Made by a program: the position numbers and the translations under genes. This document shows positions 22,936 to 31,809 of a stretch of 31,809 bases of DNA, piece after piece (within the stretch, counting starts at the first letter, position 1; each line of letters starts with the position of its first letter). Below the pieces are notes generated by a model. That model was not told the origin of the DNA. It saw nothing but the letters and a program-made list of their open reading frames with translations, and made no database searches. Source of the DNA: Schoenoplectus triqueter (lineage: Eukaryota; Streptophyta; Magnoliopsida; Poales; Cyperaceae); contig CAXKVV010001653.1 in NCBI GenBank assembly GCA_964058805.1, positions 1 to 31,809 on the forward strand, given 5' to 3'.

Positions 22936-23415
22936 TATCATAATAATATAAATTGATGAATAAAAACTAATATTTAATGTTAAAAGGCAATGAAATACCC
23001 TTCTAATGATTATCAAGCTTTCAGTGTTGAGATTCTTGTTGAAGAAATTCCTCTAGATGACCTCCTCTCTAGTCTGTAGAACCTACTCTACGGCCAGCAA
23101 GCCCAATTGTTCGAGAGAAACTCTCACTTGGCACTTCCACAGTCTATAGTTTCTCTTCTATGCCCTATAGAGAACCCTTAATGGATGATAATAAGCCTAT
23201 TCTCAACCCGATTTTTTCAATTTTCAACTGGAGAAAACTCAAATCAAGCACCTAATGTAGAACGGAAACCTTTACCCATAAATCTTCAATACAAATATCT
23301 CAGACTCAATCAAACATATCCTATCATTATCAATGCATCTCTCAACCAAACCCAAATTGATGAACTTCTAGATGTTTTATCCCTCTCCCTCATGCCGCTC
23401 ATCTTAGAACCAAGT

Positions 23416-25550
23416 TAGAAAACCTAATATCTCATCAAGAGAAAGGTTGTATCGTCTGCTATCGTTGTTGTGATCTATGTCATTTATCATCTTCTTACCG
23501 AAACCACATCGTCTGCTTGTGGTAAAATTAGCCATCAATCTTGGTAGTGTCATTTTCACTCATCTAAGGATCTCTCTCGTTCTCCTCTCACTTGTAAGGA
23601 TATCAAAGAAGCCAATAAGGCTCTTCCGAACAGACTGTATCGTAATTATGACAATAAAAAGTTTCTTGTTATTTTTTGATATAGTCTTGTAGTCCTTGAT
23701 TCGATGAATATTTGCCTGATTTTTATTCAAACCCACCTTTAAAAATTATTTTCATTTTCTAATAGGTAGTGGGTCACTAGATCTATTGGTAACAAATGCT
23801 ACCAGCTTGAACCTCCAAATAATGAATGGCGACGTAAAGCCTTGGCTAAGAGTGTTGATTTTAGGAGATATAGTTTTTTTTTGTTGAATCTTTTGATCTC
23901 TCTAGACATGACAAAGGCAAAGATCTAGTCTTTGTTTGGGTGGATGTGTTAGGATTGTCACATCATTTTTGACAAGATTTTGAATTTCATAGAATTACAA
24001 ATGAGTTAGGGGATGTTTTACTACATGTTGATCCCAGATCGACCCACCATATTGATTTTATAGTCTTGAGGCTTAGGATAAGGGTTCCTACCATCAATGT
24101 TATTCCTTCTTGTAAAAATATGTTATTTCCTCGTTCAAAAAGAAAAATTAAACTGTACCGATTATCTTTTTAAATAAATAAATCTACCATCACCTTCTCT
24201 ACTCTTATTGACCCATGGAGCCAACAAAACTCTGTCATAATCTAAAAACCTAAAGCTTCTACCAATACTGCTTCCACACCTCTTTTTCTTCAACTAATAT
24301 CTATATAGTGCCTTCTTCTCCTTAATCGGTACCTGCCTCTTAGGATAGTACTAGTACTAGTTCTTCCAAGGACAAAGCTCCACTAATTGCCTCTGACATT
24401 AACCCCTTCTCTATATTATAACCCACTGAATCTACTAAACCTGCTTCTAATCGTTGGGATGCTTAGGATCGGGCATTAGAGAAGACTTCTCCAAGAAAAA
24501 AGCCTAAGGTTGTATCTCTAGATCAAGGATCTGATCCATCTACTAGTAATGAGCTAGTGTTAATCCCTAACAAGACGGTTGTTGTCATATCCGAGTCTCG
24601 CAAGCCTCAAGAGCCTCGTCAGAGTCAATGTTTAGTCGCTAAGTGTCCTGCATAAGGTAGATGCCATCCTAAGAGCAAAACTATAGGTACATTATGTTGT
24701 GATTTGATTAGTAATTTCCTCTTTGCGCAACACTCTATTTAGATATAATTTCGATGTTTGATAAAATTGATTTCTCTCCAAGCAAAAGTGAAGATACAAA
24801 ACTGCAAGTAGTTTAAAATTTTCATTCTCTTATTTAGTCCATTTTTTAATCTATTTTGGATAAAATTTTAATAAAATCATATGCACTGACAGTACGTACA
24901 AATGAGAATTTAATAGATATTAGTCAATAGGTGCTTTTAGAACTCTCTTAAGTGTGTTCTTTCTGTTTTTAAATGTTACACATTTTTTGTTGAAATTATC
25001 ATGGCTTAAATAAGTCTAAGTGCAAAAACATTCCTCATGGATATATTAGTCAAGAGGTACTTTTAGTCAAGAGGTGCTTTTGATAGATATTAGTCAAGAG
25101 GTGCTTTTAGAACCCTCTTAAGTGTGTTCTTTTTTGTTTTTAAATGATACACATTTTTTGTTGAAATTATCATGGCTTACATAAGTCTAAGTGCAAAAAC
25201 ATTCCTTAAGGATATATTATTGGAACATAAAATTGATTTTGCCGATATTCAAGAAATAAAATTTAAGAAACTTAAACAGAGAACTTTGGATGCATTTAGT
25301 TTTATAATAGACAAATGAGTTGTTAAACCCTCTCTAGTGGTAATTCAGGAAGTATTTTTTTAGGTATTAGTTCTCTCTTTACTATCTTTCAGGTTTGGAT
25401 TCTTGATTTTTCTACTTCAGTCTTACTTACAAATAAAAATAATAATTTTGTCTGGTTTTACTCTGTAGTATATAATCATGTTCTTACTTCTCTTAGGACT
25501 CGGTTTCTTAAAGAACTTGATTTCATTTTCAATTTGGGTTTGAAATACTG
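23416..25550 (+). pseudogene. LINE retrotransposon remnant (ORF1-like and endonuclease pieces)
   Basis: At 23930-24110 a broken frame (FVWVDVLGLSHHF, then NELGDVLLHVD) resembles the DUF4283 region of plant LINE ORF1 proteins. From about 25165 the sequence reads like the start of an L1-type apurinic endonuclease: FLKDILLEHKIDFADIQEIK matches the conserved region where these proteins have ..DI..LQETK. It continues with LTNKNNNF, FYSVVYNHV and FLKELD to about 25545. Stops and frameshifts are frequent. No reverse transcriptase is present, so the copy is truncated at its 3' side, which is unusual for a LINE. Between 24130 and 24880 there is only serine/proline-rich broken coding of the inter-domain type. 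The left boundary with the Athila remnant is not defined. Confidence 0.55.
24913..25219 (+). repeat. 170-bp tandem duplication in the LINE remnant
   Basis: The block starting ATAGATATTAGTCAA at 24913 recurs at 25083 (period 170) and can be followed through GTTGAAATTATCATGGCTTA to GGATATATTA. The end of copy 1 carries an additional GTCAAGAGGT(A/G)CTTTT pair. The two copies differ at a handful of sites. Confidence 0.9.
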
Positions 25551-25715
25551 ACACTGATTTCCTAAATGCAGTATAATAACTAATTATAATTAAATTTAAT
25601 AATTTATTACATCTCTTTTAAAATTCGCTATTATGCGATGACATACAATGACAAAGAAACCCGAAATATAAAAATCTGTGAAAATAATATAATATATATA
25701 TATAAGGTATGAGAT
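25551..25715. other. AT-rich spacer
   Basis: Short AT-rich stretch including a TA dinucleotide run at 25690-25704. Nothing was recognised. Confidence 0.5.
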
Positions 25716-26228
25716 TGAAACGCCCGAAATAAAACATCTCAGTTGCAGATTATCAGGCCATCCTCAAGCGGACACGTAATCGGGCCCTGGACTTGAGACT
25801 TACCTAAGCGGACACATATTCGGGCCCAACTTACAAACTTAAGATTTTCGTGTAAGCGGGCGCCAATGCCCTGAGTACATTAGAAAAATTCGGCCTCCCG
25901 GGGTGATAACGCCCTAGGAGAGTGACGGCTAAAAGCACGTACTCGGTATTCTGAATCTGATAATCTACTTCACAGAATAATATAAAATAATACATATGGA
26001 TTAAGAGATTATGCTTTCAGTTATCATATCGCCAAAAGGAGACTCTCTGTACCAATCAGGAGCCAAAGGAGAAAGCCCTTGGGACAAACCATGATCCCAA
26101 ATAAGCCGGCTAAATAAAATAATATAAAAATAGAGTAGAATCCAGACTCGAATATGACCATTCACACTAAACACTAAAAGACATATAATCCTAATCGCTC
26201 AATTTAAATTGAAATCAAATCATATACA

Positions 26229-26275
<47 letters not shown>

Positions 26276-27430
26276 TATTATCCAAATAGAAAACACTCTG
26301 GTAAGACCGAACCCGTCAAATGAAGGGGTCGATGGATAACCGACAGACATAGATGCGCAGTGTATATACAGACTGATGGGTTCCACGGGCCTATGGGACA
26401 CCGTACGTAACCACATCGGTCTGGTTATACAAGGCAACCTCGGACTGAGATTATCTGGCCCGCCTCTCAGCACTCTCATGCATTTAATGCGTGAATAACT
26501 ATCTAACTTAATTGTTAATTAGTGATAGTAATAATATATATATCATAATAATTATAATCTATAACTTTAATTATTTAATTATAATCTAATATTATCTCGG
26601 GACTAATTCTCGAGTCCTACTCCTATTCTATCTATATGCAATATGACATGATATGACATGTGAATGCGGGTAAGCCTCAAAAATGCTGGTCAATTTACCA
26701 GATGCAATGACAGTTCAATTCGGGTCTCTAAACAGGTTTGGTCAGAAATTACCGCAATTCAATTTTTTTTAAAACATTTTTATTTTCGGTTTGGTTCCTA
26801 TTTCTGAAGAAAGAAAATCAAATTTCAGAAATTCGAACCTGAGAATGCTGGTAAGGATCGTGGAGTCGCTCTACTCCGGAGGCAGCACGACCATCTCAGG
26901 ATCGGCGTCTACGTACGCGAAGTCGGAATCGGCCTCGAACTCTGTGAATGGATCTGAGTCGACTATATCACCTATTATAATTTAAATTAAGTGTCTGTTA
27001 GTTTTTATGTGATTTAGTTCGTAATTAACAATTAGTTATAGCGACATTTTAATTAACGTCCGTTCAGATTTTATCGTCTTTTTCTTAAAATTTTCGGTAG
27101 AATTTATACTGCATTTATAGTGTCGAAAATTTAAATTATTACGTTTGTGTTTTATTTTACAGTGTTGGTTATGTTTATCACTTTTATTCGTCTTTTATTA
27201 ATAGTGTTAAGTGTTTATCGTTAATCCTTTTTCTTTTATTATGTGTTTGATTATGAACCGTCTTTTTAATTATTTATTATTTTTATTGTGTTTTTCGTTG
27301 AGTCTTTGAGTTATGAGATTCGATAAGGCAGATCAGATAATTGACGAAAGATCAGAAGATAGATGGAGCGCACACACATAAAAGTAAGTACAAGTCCATA
27401 ATTTATTTTATTTCATTAATTCTCGATACA
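25716..27430 (-). repeat. Unassigned repeat resembling LTR-retrotransposon terminal sequence
   Basis: The left edge TGAAACGCCCGAAATA (25716) resembles the complement of a CGGGCGTTTCA LTR terminus. Features include a 23-bp motif, AAGCGGACAC(G/A)TA followed by TCGGGCCC, repeated 40 bp apart (25765-25787 and 25805-25827). There is also an (AAT)n microsatellite at 26229-26274. On the minus strand, an acidic coding-like segment at 26966-26868 ends in TAG after MVVLPPE and is preceded by a possible splice acceptor (ATAATAG). CpG dinucleotides are frequent. It could be the 3' part and LTR of a gypsy element on the minus strand. No second LTR copy or target duplication was found, so this is inference. 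Confidence 0.35.
26229..26274. repeat. (AAT)n microsatellite
   Basis: Fifteen or so perfect AAT units. A run of tyrosine codons on the other strand is only its translation. Confidence 0.95.
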
Positions 27431-27960
27431 ATTTACGATTACAATGCTAAAAAGAAAGATAAGCAAAAATAAAAATACGAATCAAATAAAATTACAAATT
27501 AAAGTAAATAGAGAAATTGATTAATATATAACATAGTATTATATATTATTTGCTTCTAATATTCTTTTTATTTTAAAAAAAATTAATTAATATATATTTA
27601 TATATAAAAATTCTATTTTTATTTATTATTTTATCATATACTTATTTTATTTTATATATTAATTTTATATTTTTATTAGTTAAAAATTAAGTTTTAGAAT
27701 AAAATAATTCAAAACAAAAACAAATCAAAAATAAAATAGAAGAAATTCAATTAAATCTAATTAAATTCTTTATTATATTTAATGTGTTGGTGTTTTAATT
27801 AACGGGATCATATGTTGTCTACCGTACTATTTATGTTTTAATTAATGACTCATTAACTTAACGAGCTTAACGAGCCAGCTCATTAATGACTCGGTTCACT
27901 AACGAGCGAGCCAATAACGATTCGATCCTGAACGAGTTACGAATGAGCCACAAAATAAGA
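27431..27960. other. AT-rich intergenic sequence with an ACGAG motif cluster
   Basis: 27431-27780 is AT-rich without any recognised feature. 27825-27950 contains repeated AACGAG and (A)CTCATTAA/TTAATGA-type units in both orientations, for example TTAACGAGCTTAACGAGCCAG, possibly the end of an unrecognised transposon. Confidence 0.5.
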
Positions 27961-28099
27961 GGTTTTTTTTGCCAGCCCTATCTCCATCCTCTACGCCGCA
28001 AATTTAGTCTGGACGAGCGATTACTATTGTGATTTGTTTGTCATTATAATGCTCGTACTGAATTGCTCATAGAGCCTACATTTTAGATGGTTCTAGTCC

Positions 28100-28130
28100 G
28101 GCCCAATATGAAAAGTACAGTAAATGGGCT
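28100..28130 (+). promoter_or_regulatory. Site II / UP1-type promoter elements of the OTU gene
   Basis: GGCCCAAT at 28100-28107 and TGGGCT at 28125-28130 match the GGCCCA/TGGGCY elements bound by TCP factors in plant housekeeping and proliferation-linked promoters. They lie 100-130 bp upstream of the OTU start codon. A pyrimidine-rich stretch at 28180-28215 fits a 5' UTR. Confidence 0.55.
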
Positions 28131-28230
28131 AAAAAATATATTGGTCTCGCAATTCAGTAACGTGGTCCTGGTGCCTCACCTTTCTCTCTTTTATTCTTGG
28201 TTTTCTCTCCCCCTACGACTGGCGCCTCCA

Positions 28231-29833
28231 ATGGCGGAAACCCTAGAACCGAAGGAGGTGGTCTTATCTGAAAAGGAGGACGAAGCCGATCCTCCTGACC
28301 AGGGAAAAGAATCTCGGGAGGAGATGCTCTCTCGGCACAGGTTATTTTCTAAAGGCGAAATTATTTTGTGTATTCCCTTACTCTTTTGCTTATCTGAAGT
28401 GAAGATCTCGGATTAAACCTTGTATTGATAGGCTGACCTTTTTCCAAATCTCTATCCTTTCTAAATTTCATCATCCAGTTTGTAGTGAACTCTGTGGCTG
28501 CTCTTAATGAGTGAAGAACATGACTAGCATGGTATATAATGTTAATTATTAAACTCGTTGTTAGTTCATTTTGCAGATGGTTATGAGTTTAATCAGGTGT
28601 AGATTTCATTATCAGCCAAATTTCGTTCCTTGTTTTCAATATTTTTCTGTTAGGATCTAGTTAAGTGGGACCATAAAACAAAAATTGAAGTACCTGAAAT
28701 TTAGTAAAATGAAACAAAACTTGGCCGTTGTTTAGCAATAGTAAATTTTCACATTACTCTTGACTTCTCTTCAGGAATTACAAGTTGATTCTGCCTGGCA
28801 TGAATAACTACTCTCCTTCTAGATAAAAAAAAAAAACACATGGTTTTTTTTTCTAATCCCGTTTATGTCTAATCCAAATATTATAACACAACAAATTTTA
28901 ATGAGCACAGTTTTATGTTCATGTACACAAATTACTGCAGTACCATTAAGATCAGTTGCAACATCTTTGTGGTCTGACAGGAAGGAGAAAGCAAAACTCC
29001 AGGAAAAGGAATTAAACCTAAAAAAGGCTGCAGCCAAGGGGAGCAAAGCCGAACAAAAACTGAAGAAAAAGCAAGTTGAAGAAGAAATTTTTCGCCTCTC
29101 CTCCGAATTAGAAGCCAAACAATCTCGAGAACTTGCCTCATTAGGGTACACAAGTAGCACCACCTCCGAGGATAAAAAGTCAAACCTCGACAACCTGGTC
29201 AAAGCTATTGCTGGTGTTTCATGCTCTGCTCCCCAGGCTGAATCCTCAAAACAGTCAAAAAGTGCGAGGAGAAGAGGTAAAAGGGCAAAAGAGGAACTAG
29301 CAAGAGAGCAGAGGATCCAAGAGGAGCAAGATAATTTGGTTAGTGACCGTATGGTGGAGAATGAAAATCTGGCGAAGAAGCTTGAACCGCTAGGGTTTAT
29401 GATAAATGAAATTAAACCCGATGGCCATTGTTTGTATCGAGCTGTAGAGAACCAATTATCTGTATACAATAATGGCACTGCACCATACAATTATCAGAAA
29501 TTGCGGGAGATGGTAGCGAAATACATGAGAGAGAATGCTGCTGATTTTCTCCCATTTTTTCTCTCAGAAGGAAAGGCTGAATCTGATTTTGAAAAATATT
29601 GTGATGAGGTGGGGTCGACAGCAATTTGGGGTGGTCAACTTGAATTGGGGGCGTTAACCCATGTGTTGAAAAAGCATATAGTTGTTTATTCAGGTAGTTT
29701 TCCTGATGTAGAGATGGGGAAGGAGTACAAATCAGGAGATGGACAGCATAACCCAAGCGTTTTGTTATCATACCACAGGCATGCATATGGGCTCGGGGAG
29801 CATTACAACTCAGTTGTACCACTAGTAGAATAA
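28231..29833 (+). CDS. OTU5: OTU-domain deubiquitinase, OTUD6/OTU5-like
   Basis: Two exons, 28231-28340 and 28981-29833, with a GT..AG intron of 640 bp splitting an AGG codon, give 320 residues. The start ATG sits in a strong plant context (CCAATGGCG). The N-terminus (1-35) is acidic. Residues 36-170 are charged, lysine/glutamate-rich and predicted coiled coil, ending in a basic patch (RRRGKRAK). The C-terminal half is the OTU cysteine protease: catalytic Asp184 and Cys187 in PDGHCLYRA, and His311 in GEHYNSV. This is the architecture of human OTUD6B and Arabidopsis OTU5 (At3g62940), which cleave ubiquitin chains. Length and ends fit the family. The gene symbol is by resemblance. A genomic in-frame ATG at 28865 inside the intron could give an alternative N-terminus but lacks the acidic start. 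Confidence 0.93.
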
Positions 29834-30432
29834 AGGCGCAAAGTGGGCTCTTGTATGATACTATTTTGTCAGAAAGTTCTTCCCACTTGTTACTTCAGTG
29901 GGCTCTTTTTGGGTGTTGTTACAATGAATTCAGTAAATTTGTTTTCTGATTATTAAATCGGTACATGGAATTTTGTTGGAGAGAAATTAGATTATAAGAA
30001 CATTAAGTTTTCTTATTCTATGTTATTGTTATTTGGGAGTGGTATCACTGACATTTTGACAATTGTTGTTTGGGTATTTTGCACGTCTATGCTCTGATTG
30101 TTGGTATTGCTCCAACCTTTTGTATTGAAAAGTCAGTTGTAGACTTGTAGTACTAGTAAAGACAGGAATTTGGCTACGGAATCAGTAAAGTCGAGCTTGT
30201 TTGAGATCAAATAATTAAAAATAATATTTTATCTCACTCTAATAAGATTACATATTAAATGCCAAATAGGCTTATTACAACTTACAAGATTCAACAAATA
30301 ATCTTCATAGTTATGCTGTTTAAAACCAATTGAGTTTCTGGTTCATTCCAAATCCAGTACGATTGGTGTATACTATTACTATAAACTGGATATTTTTATC
30401 TCCTGTACATGTCAACATGAATTATAACATCA
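29834..30432. other. Intergenic region between convergent genes
   Basis: Holds the 3' UTRs of the OTU gene (from the left) and the small minus-strand gene (from the right). T-rich elements and A/T signals such as TTATTAAATC near 29950 could direct OTU polyadenylation. No other gene is seen. Confidence 0.6.
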
Positions 30433-30855
30433 TCAGTTACTGCTAAAGGAATCTTCAATCATTTTATTTAAATCCAAATCAAACCTTCTACCACTAATGC
30501 TCTCTGCCCTTCTCTCTTGAGCAAAAAATGGTGCACTTGTAGTTGCTCCTCTAACCCTTTTAGTGCCTCTCATTAAGTTCTCTTTTTCTTCTCCTTCCAG
30601 TATGAACATATTGTCCTTCATTAGTGGCTCACTACGAACTCTATGAAGTTGCTCTGTTGGCATAATGAAATCCTCAAGCTCAAATTTAGGATTCCATATG
30701 GGGATGTTAACTTTCTCAAGTAGATTCAATGAACCGTTTTTCCGGATTAATCTTTTTCTATGGGCCTCCCGTTCTAGTAATTCTGAGAATTCTTGTAACT
30801 CAGGAGGTGTGACTTTCGAGCTTGATTCAACTTCCATCGCTTTGTTCTTTTCCAT
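30433..30855 (-). CDS. Small hydrophilic protein of unknown function (140 aa)
   Basis: Frame of 140 codons from ATG at 30855 to TGA at 30435-30433. I do not recognise the family. The protein is highly charged, with no signal peptide or membrane segment. Visible features are an N-terminal glutamate-rich region with a basic patch (REAHRKRLIRK), a central NIPIWNPKFELEDF segment, a basic stretch (MRGTKRVRG) that could serve nuclear import, and a C-terminal RRFDLDLNK. The last resembles, but does not fully match, EAR repression motifs (LxLxL or DLNxxP). A consensus acceptor (TTCATCAG) lies immediately before the ATG, so this is probably the main coding exon behind a spliced 5' UTR. The codon pattern and acceptor support a real gene; a regulatory role is speculation. 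Confidence 0.65.
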   Translation of the reverse strand: MEKNKAMEVESSSKVTPPELQEFSELLEREAHRKRLIRKNGSLNLLEKVNIPIWNPKFELEDFIMPTEQLHRVRSEPLMKDNMFILEGEEKENLMRGTKRVRGATTSAPFFAQERRAESISGRRFDLDLNKMIEDSFSSN

Positions 30856-31626
30856 CTGATGAATCAGAAAATATAGAAAGTAAAATGGTGAGTACTCTCT
30901 CGAGTGGTGATATATAATTGATTTTTGACAGAAATAGCTGTTTTCTGATAGTTGGCTGATTAACAGCTAGATGGTATAGAGTATAGACATGGCACTGTGC
31001 ATTAAAGAGAAATGTTCTCAGCAGAAATCACCTATATACGTCTCAAAATTTGGTACGTAGTTCCGTTAGAAATTTCAATTCCTGTAATTACCAAATTCCA
31101 CTAGAGAAAAAACAGCTTTATTTCATAGATCAAATTGGAGCTGCTAACCAATTGAAAGTCTGATAGTGACTGATACTGAACCAGACTAATTTGGAAGTGA
31201 CGTGCATCTGATAACATATATGTTCATAAGGTAAAAACGGAACTAATAAATGGAACTTCTGAAGTAGAAATGAGACATACCTTGTGGTTGGTATGTATAT
31301 AATATTGATGGCTCCTTTGTGTTGGTTAATTTTATCTTTGAAAAATCAATATATTACTGCATGATTTCTATCCACTCTTCTCAAAAGCCTCTCCAATATC
31401 CACAATTCAAAGAGGTTTCTTCTATGGTTGTTCCATCTTAAACTCTCCTTGGAATTGAACCAGAAAACATCAAACAGAGAAATATGATCTGCAACAAAAG
31501 ATTATGTCATATAACTTGATAGAAAGACCTAGTTTCTTCTCTTCCACTCGTTAATAATTAGAGAAACATCATGACCTCCCTCTTTGATAATCAGGGCTCT
31601 CTCTCTTGTTTTTGAATGGCAGAGCA

Positions 31627-31663
<37 letters not shown>

Positions 31664-31700
31664 AGCTCTCTGTCTGTGTTGCAATAAAGCAAGTTGGACT
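30856..31700 (-). other. Probable spliced 5' UTR of the 140-aa gene
   Basis: On the minus strand a donor AAG|GTATG at 31280 and the acceptor before the ATG (30856-30857) bound a 425-bp intron. The exon 31281-31486 is preceded by another acceptor (TTTTGTTGCAG). It contains short upstream frames, including a four-codon one. Further upstream the transcript would carry GA-rich sequence, the complement of (CT)n at 31628-31655. These borders are inferred from consensus only. Confidence 0.45.
31628..31655. repeat. (CT)n microsatellite
   Basis: About fourteen perfect CT units; GA on the transcribed strand of the neighbouring minus-strand gene, where GA runs in 5' UTRs are common in plants. Confidence 0.95.
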
Positions 31701-31723
31701 AACAAGAGAGCCTGAGGACAGCT

Positions 31724-31733
31724 ACATATATGC
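31724..31733 (-). promoter_or_regulatory. Candidate TATA element for the minus-strand gene
   Basis: Minus-strand CATATATG, with ATAAAA just upstream, lies about 70 bp before the GA-rich stretch. Weak evidence from composition and position only. Confidence 0.3.
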
Positions 31734-31809
31734 GTTTTATGTTAGTATACTATGGAGGTAGTGTGAGAAAGTTTAATTTATATTTATGGTCCTTTTGTAC
31801 TAATTCTAG

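Larger units (their letters stand above)
19180..23415 (+). mobile_element. Athila-like gypsy element, decayed gag and protease only
   Basis: The remnant has neither LTR in the window. Gag-type sequence runs from about 19279, then an Athila-type capsid (HLFHGLPHED, LANFEEIC) near 19545-19620, the DAAAGGSL block near 19960 and YNSGWRNHPFF near 20325. The protease follows at 22535-22935, and a short segment resembling the start of RT (KPLPINLQYKYL, YPIIINASL) at 23215-23360. Many stops and frameshifts are present. It abuts the truncated gypsy integrase on the left and LINE-like remnants on the right. A PIF/Harbinger-like element interrupts it. Confidence 0.82.

Noticed and set aside
26204..26479. 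Minus-strand 91-codon frame with a tyrosine run
   Set aside because: The tyrosine run is the (AAT)n microsatellite in translation; the rest has no recognisable features.
28087..28230. In-frame upstream ATG that would extend the OTU protein by 48 residues
   Set aside because: The segment overlaps the site II promoter elements and a pyrimidine-rich leader, its translation does not look like an OTU N-terminus, and the ATG at 28231 has a far better context.
29412..29822. Minus-strand frames of 136 and 223 codons over the OTU exon
   Set aside because: Shadows of the OTU coding sequence on the other strand.
1..31809. tRNA or rRNA genes
   Set aside because: No cloverleaf with conserved A and B boxes or rRNA-like sequence was noticed; the TGGTATCAGAGC at 15359 is a retrotransposon primer site, not a tRNA gene.

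Overview
This window is nuclear DNA from a flowering plant, almost certainly a eudicot. It is AT-rich, has intron-containing genes with GT..AG borders, carries plant-type receptor kinase and OTU genes, and is loaded with plant retrotransposons and MITEs. No organellar or bacterial gene was found. The species cannot be named from what is visible.

Layout. (1) About 1-6335, + strand: the 3' three-quarters of a leucine-rich-repeat receptor kinase with a malectin domain (LRR-VIII-2 type). I could place 17 exons in one continuous reading frame (783 residues plus stop). The 5' end lies outside the window. One intron holds a 340-bp foldback MITE and another a C20-A15-(GA)n tract. (2) 6336-8162: AT-rich intergenic DNA with a second foldback MITE. 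(3) 8163-8315: a short open frame whose 3' end lies at 15033-15047, split by the next element. (4) 8316-15027, - strand: a young Ty1/copia retrotransposon with an intact polyprotein, LTRs that look identical over 619 bp, and a CGATA target-site duplication. (5) 15109-19066, + strand: a decayed, truncated Ty3/gypsy element (LTR, primer site, gag, protease, RT with a 210-bp internal duplication, RNase H, start of integrase). (6) About 19180-23415, + strand: a decayed Athila-like gypsy gag-protease interrupted at 21081-22553 by a PIF/Harbinger-like non-autonomous element with a huge ATT-type core. (7) About 23500-25550: a decayed LINE (ORF1-like and endonuclease remnants) with a 170-bp tandem duplication. 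(8) 25716-27430: a CpG-retaining repeat that resembles LTR-retrotransposon terminal sequence but that I could not assign. (9) 28231-29833, + strand: a complete two-exon OTU-domain deubiquitinase gene with TCP-type promoter elements. (10) 30433-30855, - strand: a small unrecognised protein gene convergent with the OTU gene, with a probable spliced 5' UTR reaching to about 31700.

The genes do not form a pathway. The host genes (receptor kinase, deubiquitinase, unknown small protein) flank a roughly 20-kb nest of transposable elements. The most interesting observation concerns the copia element. Its 5' LTR holds an ATG followed by a consensus splice donor, and a consensus acceptor sits at the start of the polyprotein frame. 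Joining them is exactly in frame, so Gag-Pol translation may start inside the LTR and the whole leader, including the primer-binding-site position, may be an intron. The present copy has also lost the last 34 bp of its 5' LTR and any recognisable primer-binding site.
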